Below are positions 32,195-42,039 of a stretch of DNA of 64,000 nucleotides, piece after piece; the stretch's first letter is position 1; the number at the start of each line of letters is the position of its first letter. The notes below the pieces were generated by a model, which did not search any database, was not told the origin of the DNA, and saw only the letters and a list, made by a program, of their open reading frames with translations. Source of the DNA: Candidatus Obscuribacterales bacterium (lineage in GTDB: Bacteria; Cyanobacteriota; Vampirovibrionia; Obscuribacterales; Obscuribacteraceae); assembly GCA_019744775.1 (NCBI GenBank), contig JAIETZ010000003.1, positions 124,001-188,000 of the forward strand. The letters are read 5' to 3'. The position numbers and the translations under genes were made by a program.

Positions 32195-35100
32195 ATGGCA
32201 AACAATAGAATCATCTGTCTTTTTCTGACAATGCTTACACTGGCGAATTCGCCGGTTGCATTTGCTGCTGACACAGCTACAGTGAAAAGGCTGAATGCAC
32301 CGCCTCCGCCGGCAATGCCTGCCTTCATTCGTCGTGGCACAAAAGCCATACAACTCCACAACAACAAAGTATTGAAGTTTTCCGCCAAGGCGACAGACAG
32401 CGAAATTTCTGCTGCTCGAATTTTTCCAGAGCCGCTTTGTCCAATGAGCACAAAGCCTGTGCCAGGCGAAAACCAAGCACTCACAAAAGCGCTTTCATCG
32501 TTTAAGTCTAAAGGTGATTGTGAAAATGTTAGCGATCTGAATAGCTTTCTTGCTAAATACCCACGTTCGCGTTGGCGTGCATCATTAGAGCTGAATTTGG
32601 GACAGTGTCGTTTTGAGTCCGGCTATCCTAGTGATGCCTTGCGTTATTGGAAATCAGCATGGACTATTGCCAAGCCAGAAAAAGGACAATTGCAAACAGC
32701 CGTAGCCAACGGGGCAATTTCCAGACTGCTGATGTTAGAAGCGCGACTCGGTAAGATGGAGGACATCAGCAGTCAACTAGCCGAAATCAAAAATCGTCCG
32801 ATGCGTGGCTCAGATGAAACTCGTGTACACAGCGCGCGCACCGGTCTGGAAACAATGAAGACGGATCCAGGCATAGCTTTCAAGTGTGGACCGTATGCAA
32901 TTAATAGTCTTTTGTTTGGCAAAGAGCATGTTAAATCCTGTCATCCAACTTTATATAAAGCCGCTTCGACTATTAAAGGAACGAATTTATGGCAATTGAA
33001 AGGTTGGGCAACTGAAGCAGGTTTGGATTATCAACCAGCTAAAAGAATGCCGAATTCGCCTATTGTCGTTCCAGCTGTTATGCACTGGAAGGTAGGCCAC
33101 TTTGCCGCGATAACTGAAGAAGCCGATGGACGATATCGACTTAAAGATCCAACTTTTGATACCGCTGGTGATAGATGGCTTAGCAAAAAGGCATTAGATG
33201 CTGAGAGCGACGGCTACTTTCTGGTGCCTGCAGGTAAATTGCCCAACGGCTGGCGAGCCTTAAGTCAGCAAGAAGCAGAAAATGTTTGGGGCAAGGGCTT
33301 TGCCAATGATAGCGACATGGATGCTATGACCCCGGATTGTCCTAGGACAAAACCTATGGATCAATGTGAAAAGGGAATGGCCCAAGCTGCATTCTGGACA
33401 ATGCAGACAACTACTAATATTTCCGACATTCCATTGACATATAGTCCTCCAGTTGGACCAGAGATGAACTTTCGTGTCAACTACAACTATCTAGAAAACA
33501 ATCAACCCGGCTCATTTGCCTTTACAACACTCGGAAAAAATTGGACGCTCAACTGGTTGTCCTATTTGACTCTGGATGCTTCTAAGAATGCCACCGTGCG
33601 GGTAAGTGGCGGCGGCTGCGAAGTATTTACCAATACCGGTACGGTGGGCAGTCCTGCCTACGCGAATCCAAATCTAACTTCGCAATCCACACTGGCAATT
33701 GTTGGCGGCAACTATCAGCGCCGTTTGCCTGATGGAACGATCGAGCTATTCAATGATACTGACGGTACAGGCCGGATCTTTATGACACAGGTGTTTGATC
33801 CGCAAGGCAACAGTATTTCAATTCAATATGACTCAAATTTTCGAATTTCAACAATTACGGATGCCATCGGACAGACATCCGCACTTACATATGCAACCAA
33901 CAGCTTTGGTTCACCTGGCTATTACAACCTTACTCAAATCAGTGACCCGTTTGGACGTACTGCCACATTTACATATGATTCAACGTACGCCCTTCTTCTA
34001 TCAATAACCGATCAAATAGGACTGGTATCTAAATTTACATATGATTCAGGTTCTAATTTTGTTACGGCAATGACGACGCCTTATGGAACGACATCCTTTT
34101 ACAGTTACACGCCAGCCCGACCGAGCAATAAATTACCTACAGGGTTGAGAATCAGTTTTCCAGATGGAACTTCGTGCGTCGTGGAAAACTGGAAAGAACA
34201 CATCCTTCAAACCTACTATTGGGATAGAGAAGCGATGTCTCGTTATCCCAATGATCCAGCAAATAGCGTTAATCCGGTCTATTCGAGTACCTGGCACTGC
34301 GCTGTCACCGAATGGCAACTATTAGCTCCGACAACTACCACTCAAAGCCCTGTCCCAAATTGGTACGAGCCTGCTCTTACACAGACAGGATCTGATACTA
34401 GGACTAGTTACTACTATGATGGCTCGACGGCTACCGGCGATGGCGATCACTATTGGACCGGACCAAGTAACAAACCCAACACAGTTACCCAGAACACTTC
34501 AGAGTGGGACTATACCTACAATACATACGGGCATATGACGCAGTCCATAGATCCCAAAGGGCGCAAATTTTCTTATACATATGCCGCGAATAACATTGAT
34601 CTGATTCAAGCAAAGCAAGTTAGAGGAAGTAACAACGATGTAATTGGTCAATGGAGTTACAATCAATTCTCTGCACCACCCACGGCAGCGCTTAGTCAGC
34701 ACCTTCCGCTTTCCTATATAAATGGATCTGGGCAGCAAACCATATACTCCTATAACGCATTTGGTCAGACTACACAGGTGTGTGATCCCCGAGGAAATGT
34801 GTGGAAATACACGTACGGCAGTATCCCAGGCAATTCTCTTCCTGCTTATCTGACCCAAATTGATGGACCACTGTCTGGTAATCAGGACGTCACGACATTT
34901 ACCTACGATGGTTACGGACGGGTCTATCAAGCAACGAATTCCCAGGGCTATACACTAACGTATAGCTATGACAATGCAGACAGAATTACCCAAATAACCT
35001 ACATGGACGGCACGTATGATCAAATTGTCTATGACAGACTTGATCAAATCCTGTTTACTGATCGACTAGGAAGAGTGACGCAAAATTCGTATGACAGCAT

Positions 35101-38100
35101 GCGTCAGCTTGCCTATACAGTTGATCCGCTTGGTCGTAAAACCAAATATACATGGTGTGGTTGCGGTGCTGTAATGTGTTTGACTGATCCAGCCGGGCAT
35201 ACTACGACCATGCATCACGATCTTGAGGGACGTCTCTCAAGCAAGGTCTACGCTAACGGTACAAAATACAGTTACACATACAATAACTTCGGACTTCTGC
35301 AAAACCGTACGGATGCTTTGAGTCAGGTCACGAACTATTCTTACAACAGTGACCTGTCACTTGCAGAGACCAGTTATTCGAAGGCAGTTAACCCCACGTC
35401 ATCGGTATATGTAACCTACGACCCGAATTATCCAAGAGTAACTAATAGACAAAATGGTAATTCCGGACTTTCTTATACCTACAACCCTTACCTAACGTCG
35501 ACCGGTGGAATTGCCACTCTTACACTTGGTGGCTCTCCAACAACTGGCGATGTTGTATCGGTAACGGTAGCGAACACTACTGCCACTAATGTGTCTCTCA
35601 CCGGGACTCCGACCACAGGCAATGTCGTCAACGTTCTGGTAATTAACAACAACCTTTCTGGTGGCAAGTACAATCTGCAATACACAGTCCAGGCTGGTGA
35701 TACAACTTTGTCCACATTGGCAAGCAGTATTGCCACTGCAATTAACGGTAACGGGACGCTTTCGGCAGCCAACATCTCCGCTAGTGCAAGTAGCTCCAAT
35801 GTGAAAATATCAGCCTATGGTGCGACTGGTGCATTTAGCATTCTGCCGAATGCCAATGGCACTGTCACCGAGACAGTTGGCGGCTCAATAAATGCCGGCG
35901 ATGTTGTAAGCGTGTCGGTTTTTGACGCGGGAATTCCATCAAATACATCTACTGGATTGCCTGCTGGACAGCGGACTTATTCGTACACGGTCGGCGGCGG
36001 TGATACGACAATTACAATAGCCAATCAGCTTTCAACTGCAATTAACGCTGATGCCACACTTTCCGGATTGGGTATTACTGCCTCATGGTCTGGCGGAAAT
36101 TCCTACTTCACCATTTCGTCCAATTCTGCTAATCAAACTCAATATGCCCAGTGGGTGAGCCCCGCTGGTAATGAAACAATTACTTTGACTGGTGGTCCGT
36201 CTGAGGCTGCTGCTACAGCCATATTGCCAAGCAGCTCAACGACAGTTAATTACACAGTGCAGTCAAGTGACACTACTTTGACGACGTTGGCGAATTCAAT
36301 TAAGACTGCAATCAATGCGAATTCTGCCTTGAGCAATGCAGGTGTAACTGCCACTGCCAATGCCAGCTATGGCGTGATTTATCTATCTGCACCCGCTCAA
36401 TTTGGTGTGCCCGCGGTAACAGTCGGCGTCAGTGGAGTGTCTCCAACTGAAACGATCACAACGGCAGTCTCTGGAAGTATTTATTTTTCCGGAACCCCCA
36501 CGACAGGTAACAGAATAAATGTAACTGTGTACAATGACACGCTAAGTGGTGATAGTGTCAATTTGCAATACACGGTGCAATCGGGTGATACAACCGCCGC
36601 ACTTTTAGCAAGCTCAGTCGCCAGCGCTATAAATGCAAACTCAACAATTTCCGCTGCCCAAATTGCTGCTACTGCAAGTGGGTCTATTGTCACTCTGACA
36701 GCCCCACCTGCCGCCGGCACGGTGGGTATTACCGCTAATGCCAACGGCACTGTGACTGAAACACTCACATTCTCAGGAACTTTGGGTGATACATTCAGCA
36801 TCACAGTTTATGACCCTGCCTTGCCTGGAGGACAGGCAACTGCATCTTATACGGCAAGTGTTAGTGATACCGCCACGGTTATAGCTGCGGCCTTGGCTTT
36901 TAGGCTCAATTCAAGTACGCATACTTCTGGTATCGTTGCCACCTCAAGTGGTGCGGTAGTTAGTATTAACTCCTCCACTAACAGTCGCACAGTAGTTCAA
37001 CAGAAGACAACTGGTACATCAACAATTGTTCAAGGTGGTGGTTCAACAAGTACGATATTGGCTGGAAGTGCATTTGGCGCCGGAAAATTGTCGTCAACCG
37101 CCAATACAGCAATCAACAATTCTATGACAACATATATCTACGATTCGCTGGGTCGTACCACTAATAGGTCAATAAATGGCCCAGCTAATTCCACAACATG
37201 GGAATATGATGCAATCAATCGTGTAACAAGCGAAGTAAACCCACTCGGCACTTTCAATTACGGATATTTGGATAACTCGCCAGGTTCATCAAAAGGTGAT
37301 CCTCGTTTAGCCTCGATAACCTATCCAAATTCACAAACGACCACTTTCAATTACCTACCCAACATCCTAGATCAACGCTTGCAACAGATAGTCAACGCAA
37401 ATCCAAGCGCCGTAATGGTCTCACAATTCAATTACGCTTATGACCCAGCAGGACAAATACGTCAGTGGCAGCAGCAACAAAATGCCGGCAATATCCACAC
37501 TGATTACGACTATGACCTAGCCGGACAACTCACCTCTGCACAATCCGACTCCGGCAGCATTTTCAAAGCATACATTGGTGGTGCAGTGCACGCTGGCGAT
37601 GTTGTGTCAGTAACTGCATATGACGCATCGCTTACTGGAACTGTACCTGTCGGACAGGAAACAGCCAGCTACACAGTAACCGGTGGCGATACGGCATCTA
37701 GCATTGCCACAGCTCTGGCCAGTTCAATCAACTCAACGATGAGCAACATAAGCGCTACGGCATCTTCGAGTGGCTCCATGGTAACCATAAGTACTTCACC
37801 AAACTACACCACAAGCTTTACTTGTGCAGTAACCGGGGCCGGAGCAACAGACACAATTGCATTAAGTCAAAGCAGTGCAATTTCTCCGCTGCACAAACAG
37901 AACTACTATAAATATGACTGCGCCAGCAATATTGTTGGAATGCAAGGAGACAGCACAGGCAGCTTCCCCTCCGGACTAACAACGACAGCAGCACAAGCAA
38001 CATACGACTGTGTAAATCAACTCACAGAAGTAAAGGCCGCAGGACCTGTTGCCTTCCAAGCCACAACTGTAAATCCCGTCAAATCGGCTGTGGTAAATCT

Positions 38101-39667
38101 AAGCCAGACGGCCACCATAAGTGGAAACATCCAAGCAGGAGACGTCCTTTATCTAAGCGTCCATGATAAACAGCTTCCGCAAGCAGAGATAATTGCCTAC
38201 ACAGTTGGTGGAAGTGACACGCTGACAACGATAGCATCTGCCATTACCACAGCAATAAACGCAAACATGACGCTGAGTACGCTCGGTGTAACAGCAACGT
38301 CTGTTGGAGCAGTAATTACAATATCGTCGACATCTAGCAGCAAGACAAGCTATTCACAAGCAGCTAGCCCGAATGCAAAAACTGTAATAGCCTTGAATGA
38401 CATACGAGGCGCATCAGAAAACATAAAGCCATCGACAAGCTTTGCTAGCAGTCCGAAGCTGGCTGTTGGTACAAACACTGCATCCGTGACAGCAGTCAGT
38501 GGAGGCGGAACTGCAACAACGGACACGTACCCAGTCACGATTGCCAACGGCACCTCAAAGTCATTTAGCTCAGACGCTAACGGTAATATGACGAATACGA
38601 CTACAGGTGCTTACCCACAGTATTCGTATGATGCCGAGAATCGAATAATTCAGATGAATTATGGCGGTACCAACAGTACAAATATTACATACGACGCTGC
38701 GGGACGCTATTCGCAAATTTCGGAAACATACAATGGGGCGGTATTGAGTATCAGCAACTTGGTGTGGTGTGGAGATGAGATTTGCGAGACACGCCTTTCC
38801 GATAACAGCAGTTGGCGTCAATATTTTTCACTGGGACAGATAAACTTCTCCGGTGGATCTAATACAAATTACTTTTATAACTTCGATCATGTAGAGTCTG
38901 TTCGAGAAATGACAGGCACGGATGGAGGGGTTGTTGATCAGTATAGTTATGATTCATGGGGAGTAGGTTCGAAGATTGTTGGAGTCGGACCTGATGCTGA
39001 TTTTGGCTATGCAAATATGTATCTCAATAGTCGTAGCGGACTATACTTGACGAAATATAGAGCTTTCAGTCCGAGTAAGGCTCGCTGGCTAAGTAGGGAT
39101 CCGATGGGAATTAGCGCAGGAACCAATGAGTTTATTTATGTGGGGAATCGCCCGATATCCTACAGAGATCCATCAGGTCTTGGTCCTATAAACGCTGCAA
39201 TATGGGGAACCGCTGGGGCTACTGGCGGATACTATGGTGGTGCCCTCACCGGGGGTGTCCTATCATTGCCAGGAGGAGGCGGACTTGCAATTCCTGGAGC
39301 AGTAGCAGGAGCGCTCCTCGGTGGAATGGCTGGCACTGCTGCAGGTTGGCTCATTCCGGATCCCAAAATTAGCGATATACCAGATCCCTTTTGTGCTGCT
39401 AAGCCGCCGAAAAATGCGTTAGATCCTAATGGACCAAAGGCTCCGGGGAACCCTGCTGATTATCCGGAGACTGGATTTGAGGAACCCAAGGGTGGACCTA
39501 ATTGGGTTCCGAACCCGAATGGACCAGGTAAAGGATTTGAGGCTGCTGACGGGAATGTTTGGGTTCCTAGTGGACCTAAGGGACACGGTGGTCCACATTG
39601 GGATGTTCAAGTTCCTGGGCGTGCCGGAACAGGCTTTAATGTGTATCCAGGGGGACGTGTCCGGTAA
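32195..39667 (+). CDS. Giant RHS/YD-repeat protein with N-terminal C39-like peptidase and C-terminal toxin-like domain
   Basis: 2490 residues. Sec signal peptide 1-25 (ending AFAAD). An N-terminal helical region precedes a papain-like domain with Cys231 (FKCGPYAINSL), His302 (HWKVGHFAAI) and Asp318 (LKDPTF), the peptidase C39-like triad. From about 420 the RHS shell begins, with YD repeats such as TFTYDGYGRVYQATNSQGY. The shell is interrupted three times by beta-rich repeats (about 1106-1625, 1790-1886 and 1969-2052). The RHS core ends with YLTKYRAFSPSKARWLSRDPMG near 2290 and PSGLGP. The 160-residue variable C-terminus has a Gly-rich hydrophobic segment and the end GGPHWDVQVPGRAG...NVYPGGR, which resembles polymorphic toxin type 37 as I remember it. 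Small genes that could give immunity follow directly. Likely a surface or secreted antagonistic toxin with self-cleavage potential. Confidence 0.88.
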   Translation: MANNRIICLFLTMLTLANSPVAFAADTATVKRLNAPPPPAMPAFIRRGTKAIQLHNNKVLKFSAKATDSEISAARIFPEPLCPMSTKPVPGENQALTKALSSFKSKGDCENVSDLNSFLAKYPRSRWRASLELNLGQCRFESGYPSDALRYWKSAWTIAKPEKGQLQTAVANGAISRLLMLEARLGKMEDISSQLAEIKNRPMRGSDETRVHSARTGLETMKTDPGIAFKCGPYAINSLLFGKEHVKSCHPTLYKAASTIKGTNLWQLKGWATEAGLDYQPAKRMPNSPIVVPAVMHWKVGHFAAITEEADGRYRLKDPTFDTAGDRWLSKKALDAESDGYFLVPAGKLPNGWRALSQQEAENVWGKGFANDSDMDAMTPDCPRTKPMDQCEKGMAQAAFWTMQTTTNISDIPLTYSPPVGPEMNFRVNYNYLENNQPGSFAFTTLGKNWTLNWLSYLTLDASKNATVRVSGGGCEVFTNTGTVGSPAYANPNLTSQSTLAIVGGNYQRRLPDGTIELFNDTDGTGRIFMTQVFDPQGNSISIQYDSNFRISTITDAIGQTSALTYATNSFGSPGYYNLTQISDPFGRTATFTYDSTYALLLSITDQIGLVSKFTYDSGSNFVTAMTTPYGTTSFYSYTPARPSNKLPTGLRISFPDGTSCVVENWKEHILQTYYWDREAMSRYPNDPANSVNPVYSSTWHCAVTEWQLLAPTTTTQSPVPNWYEPALTQTGSDTRTSYYYDGSTATGDGDHYWTGPSNKPNTVTQNTSEWDYTYNTYGHMTQSIDPKGRKFSYTYAANNIDLIQAKQVRGSNNDVIGQWSYNQFSAPPTAALSQHLPLSYINGSGQQTIYSYNAFGQTTQVCDPRGNVWKYTYGSIPGNSLPAYLTQIDGPLSGNQDVTTFTYDGYGRVYQATNSQGYTLTYSYDNADRITQITYMDGTYDQIVYDRLDQILFTDRLGRVTQNSYDSMRQLAYTVDPLGRKTKYTWCGCGAVMCLTDPAGHTTTMHHDLEGRLSSKVYANGTKYSYTYNNFGLLQNRTDALSQVTNYSYNSDLSLAETSYSKAVNPTSSVYVTYDPNYPRVTNRQNGNSGLSYTYNPYLTSTGGIATLTLGGSPTTGDVVSVTVANTTATNVSLTGTPTTGNVVNVLVINNNLSGGKYNLQYTVQAGDTTLSTLASSIATAINGNGTLSAANISASASSSNVKISAYGATGAFSILPNANGTVTETVGGSINAGDVVSVSVFDAGIPSNTSTGLPAGQRTYSYTVGGGDTTITIANQLSTAINADATLSGLGITASWSGGNSYFTISSNSANQTQYAQWVSPAGNETITLTGGPSEAAATAILPSSSTTVNYTVQSSDTTLTTLANSIKTAINANSALSNAGVTATANASYGVIYLSAPAQFGVPAVTVGVSGVSPTETITTAVSGSIYFSGTPTTGNRINVTVYNDTLSGDSVNLQYTVQSGDTTAALLASSVASAINANSTISAAQIAATASGSIVTLTAPPAAGTVGITANANGTVTETLTFSGTLGDTFSITVYDPALPGGQATASYTASVSDTATVIAAALAFRLNSSTHTSGIVATSSGAVVSINSSTNSRTVVQQKTTGTSTIVQGGGSTSTILAGSAFGAGKLSSTANTAINNSMTTYIYDSLGRTTNRSINGPANSTTWEYDAINRVTSEVNPLGTFNYGYLDNSPGSSKGDPRLASITYPNSQTTTFNYLPNILDQRLQQIVNANPSAVMVSQFNYAYDPAGQIRQWQQQQNAGNIHTDYDYDLAGQLTSAQSDSGSIFKAYIGGAVHAGDVVSVTAYDASLTGTVPVGQETASYTVTGGDTASSIATALASSINSTMSNISATASSSGSMVTISTSPNYTTSFTCAVTGAGATDTIALSQSSAISPLHKQNYYKYDCASNIVGMQGDSTGSFPSGLTTTAAQATYDCVNQLTEVKAAGPVAFQATTVNPVKSAVVNLSQTATISGNIQAGDVLYLSVHDKQLPQAEIIAYTVGGSDTLTTIASAITTAINANMTLSTLGVTATSVGAVITISSTSSSKTSYSQAASPNAKTVIALNDIRGASENIKPSTSFASSPKLAVGTNTASVTAVSGGGTATTDTYPVTIANGTSKSFSSDANGNMTNTTTGAYPQYSYDAENRIIQMNYGGTNSTNITYDAAGRYSQISETYNGAVLSISNLVWCGDEICETRLSDNSSWRQYFSLGQINFSGGSNTNYFYNFDHVESVREMTGTDGGVVDQYSYDSWGVGSKIVGVGPDADFGYANMYLNSRSGLYLTKYRAFSPSKARWLSRDPMGISAGTNEFIYVGNRPISYRDPSGLGPINAAIWGTAGATGGYYGGALTGGVLSLPGGGGLAIPGAVAGALLGGMAGTAAGWLIPDPKISDIPDPFCAAKPPKNALDPNGPKAPGNPADYPETGFEEPKGGPNWVPNPNGPGKGFEAADGNVWVPSGPKGHGGPHWDVQVPGRAGTGFNVYPGGRVR
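35510..38350 (+). repeat. Tandem and scattered ~100-residue beta repeats inside the RHS gene
   Basis: Coding repeats. Each unit follows GDVVSVTV--------YTVQ-GDTT---LA-SI--AINAN-TLS---I-ATASG--V-ISA. Four to five stand in tandem at 35510-37070, and single units recur at about 37560-37850 and 38100-38350. These interrupt the YD repeat array. They are diverged at the base level, so they are old duplications rather than recent slippage. Confidence 0.75.
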
Positions 39668-39728
39668 ATCTGGAGTGGCGTATGAGGTTGTGTAACATTG
39701 AAAATAGATAGTACTGGAGAATAAGCAG

Positions 39729-40097
39729 ATGGTTAATGCGCAAGTACGACTCATTTTTGTCGGCGATTTGATAGATCCGGACTACATTACACAAACGTTG
39801 GGGATCACTCCAACAAAAGTAATGAAGGAAGGCGAGAAATTTGGGTCATGGAAATACGACGGACTGGCTATTAGTGATGATGAGGCTTCATCCGGCTCCT
39901 ATGAAGCTTGGCGTTTGCTACTTCTTAAAAACAGTGAGCCATTAATCAAACTAAAAGAACTGGGTTACGATGGTTATATAGAGATTGAATGGCAGACCGA
40001 TGGTCATCCAACGAATGACAGCTTATACCTGACTGGTGAATTCGTACAGGAGATCGGGAGGGTCGGACTTGGATTGAGCGTTTGGTTCAAGAGATAA
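39729..40097 (+). CDS. DUF4279-type protein, immunity candidate for the RHS toxin
   Basis: 122 residues, cytoplasmic. The start RLIFVGDLIDPDYITQTLGITPTKVMKEGEKF matches the DUF4279 pattern (dp--IT--LGI-Pt-----Ge). SWKYDGLAI and the beta-rich end (GYIEIEWQTDGHPTNDSLYLTGEF) also fit. DUF4279 proteins are common next to polymorphic toxin genes. It begins 61 nt after the RHS stop with GGAG 10 nt upstream. Immunity function is inferred from position only. Confidence 0.7.
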   Translation: MVNAQVRLIFVGDLIDPDYITQTLGITPTKVMKEGEKFGSWKYDGLAISDDEASSGSYEAWRLLLLKNSEPLIKLKELGYDGYIEIEWQTDGHPTNDSLYLTGEFVQEIGRVGLGLSVWFKR

Positions 40098-40123
40098 CAG
40101 AAATGTAAAACACGCGGTGAAAG

Positions 40124-40453
40124 ATGAATAAGGCGGACTTTAAAGAAATATGGGGACAAGGTCAGCAAGACTCGGTTCGTACTTTGTTATCTCGTGCGGT
40201 CGATCGAGTTCGGAGTATTGCAGGACACACTGCGATTGATGTCTACTCAGAAGAGCGTGTGAAAATTATTTGGGATTCTGTTTGGCTAAATATTGATTGC
40301 GATCCACAAGGCTTTTGGATTCATGCCCCTAAGGATCTTGTTGGTGCTGATATTGATAGCTGGAATAAGGCTCTTGAAAGTTTTCATAAGGAAATTATTG
40401 AACCAATAAAGGATCAGATTGGCGGGGTATCCACCGGCATTGGATTTAAGTGA
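40124..40453 (+). CDS. Small protein downstream of the RHS toxin, unknown function
   Basis: 109 residues, no signal. Not recognised. A helical N-terminus (FKEIWGQGQQDSVRTLLSRAVDRVRSIAG) is followed by a beta segment (VKIIWDSVWLNIDCDPQGFWIHAP) and a helical end. Compact size, GGTGA before the ATG and its place second after the toxin make it another candidate immunity protein or orphan cargo. Confidence 0.6.
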   Translation: MNKADFKEIWGQGQQDSVRTLLSRAVDRVRSIAGHTAIDVYSEERVKIIWDSVWLNIDCDPQGFWIHAPKDLVGADIDSWNKALESFHKEIIEPIKDQIGGVSTGIGFK

Positions 40454-40540
40454 ACGACTGCAGTTACTGGAGCGAATCAAGGGGACATGAATATAAGTTG
40501 GAACATAGCGGGGTGGTAGCTTTACTTGTGAAAGATTTTG

Positions 40541-41038
40541 ATGTCTAAAGTGTTTTTATCATCTGTACTGGTGTTTTCTCTGGTTCTCGTGCTGGGAGGA
40601 TGTGGACAGCCGTATACCCACTCAACTAATGAATGGAGACGTTTTGCAGTGCAACTTCCAGATAGCCAGTATGATCTTCAAATATCTATACGTCCTCGCC
40701 ATGTGTTCTTGGCAGAATATGAGTATGAAGTCCTGGTCCGACGACCGAATCAATCACAAATAAAAGATAGCCTTCAAATGCAGACAGGAGGAGATACCTC
40801 GGTTTTGGTGAGCTGGTATCCTGGTTCTACCAAGGCGGGACCGTTTATTAGGTTTCAGCATAAAGTTGGTCCAGAGCAAATTGATGAATTGCTCGATTTG
40901 AAGTCTGGATCAAAATACGATAGTAGGAACAATGAAGATTTTGGCGACAAGTTGTCTGAAGCTCGCGTAAGCCAAGGGCAAGTTGTTGGATATATTGATA
41001 ATAATTTTGAGTACCACAAAGAGAAAAATGTGCCATGA
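40541..41038 (+). CDS. Putative lipoprotein, unknown function
   Basis: About 165 residues. Signal peptide with lipobox LGGC (Cys near 22) predicts lipidation by LspA. The mature part is beta-rich (FAVQLPDSQYDLQISIRPRHVFLAEYEYEVLVRRP). ATG 40541 chosen; a TTG one codon upstream is open. No family recognised. Part of the string of small genes after the RHS locus. Confidence 0.65.
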   Translation: MSKVFLSSVLVFSLVLVLGGCGQPYTHSTNEWRRFAVQLPDSQYDLQISIRPRHVFLAEYEYEVLVRRPNQSQIKDSLQMQTGGDTSVLVSWYPGSTKAGPFIRFQHKVGPEQIDELLDLKSGSKYDSRNNEDFGDKLSEARVSQGQVVGYIDNNFEYHKEKNVP

Positions 41039-41135
41039 AGTTCAACGATAGCTAATCCGATATGATTGTGACGATGAAATAGTTGATTGGTCTGCCCAAT
41101 GGATCGAATACTGAAGAATGGAGAGATAAGGGCCC

Positions 41136-41993
41136 ATGCTGGAAGAATTTTCTCAATCATCCATTCGTTCATTGATACAGTCCAATGAGGAAGCTCAGCT
41201 AACAGCGCAACCGAAGATCAGAGATATTGAACTGTTTCTTGCTGTCACTAGTGAAGCTAACGGAATTGCCTGTTCTGTACTTAGTTCTCTTGGTCTAACA
41301 AAAAATGAAACTCGTTCTTGTTGTGCGGAACTGTTTCCTCAAGAAACAAAATCAACGGATAGAGACAGAGAATATGATAGGAATTTTTGGCATGCCCTCG
41401 AGCGTGCTCGGCATACACAAGTGCTATTAGACCATCGCCTGCTAACTACAGGACATCTATTGATTGGTTCGCTTGATTGCGTCAACATTTGCAAGGTGGT
41501 TGAAAAGCTGGGACTAGATCGTGCAACCATCTCAGAACAAGTCAAAGTTGCATTTAGCGATCCAGATAATGTAGCCAGAGAGGAGAGAAACCCAGACTCA
41601 GAGTTGCTTTCTTCGCTCTCGAAACGTTTGGGCAGTAAGGGTACTATTCTTCTAACTATTGCTGAAAGTGAGGCTCGAAAGTATGGACACTTTTACATAG
41701 ATTCAGGGCACCTTTTATTGGCCTGTTTTTTAAGCACAGTGAGAATGCCACCAGAGCAATGTAGGAGTCAGTTAGTAGACCCCGTACGGAAGGAACTCCT
41801 ACGAATGGCTGGCACGGGTAGTGGTTGCGAACTTGCTTTGCATCCACTAATGATCACTATTCTGGAAGACGCAATATCTCTAGCCAAGTCGGCGGACAAA
41901 GAAGTGGATGCCGAGTTTGTTTTTCAAGCAATCAAAGGAAATGAAAAAGGAATTGCTTTACGAGCAATGGAGAATCTTGGTATTGAATTGTAA
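41136..41993 (+). CDS. Stand-alone Clp N-terminal-domain protein
   Basis: 285 residues, no ATPase. Helical repeats match the Clp_N fold twice over. One pair is near 10-135 (FWHALERARHTQVLLDHRLLTTGHLLIGSLD with preceding half). A second is near 155-285 (LTIAESEARKYGHFYIDSGHLLLACF and LEDAISLAKSADKEVDAEFVFQAIKGNEKGIALRAMENLGI). Such proteins can act as adaptor-like or substrate-binding modules of ClpC-type unfoldases. GGAGAGATAAGGG lies upstream of the ATG. Its presence inside the RHS cargo region is unusual. Confidence 0.7.
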   Translation: MLEEFSQSSIRSLIQSNEEAQLTAQPKIRDIELFLAVTSEANGIACSVLSSLGLTKNETRSCCAELFPQETKSTDRDREYDRNFWHALERARHTQVLLDHRLLTTGHLLIGSLDCVNICKVVEKLGLDRATISEQVKVAFSDPDNVAREERNPDSELLSSLSKRLGSKGTILLTIAESEARKYGHFYIDSGHLLLACFLSTVRMPPEQCRSQLVDPVRKELLRMAGTGSGCELALHPLMITILEDAISLAKSADKEVDAEFVFQAIKGNEKGIALRAMENLGIEL

Positions 41994-42039
41994 ATGGGCC
42001 AACTGAACTTTGAAGTACGTTAGCAGTTACGGTGAAAAA

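Noticed and set aside
36481-36804. Long antisense ORF inside the RHS gene
   Set aside because: A consequence of the Thr/Ala/Ser-rich repeat coding on the plus strand. No start signals.
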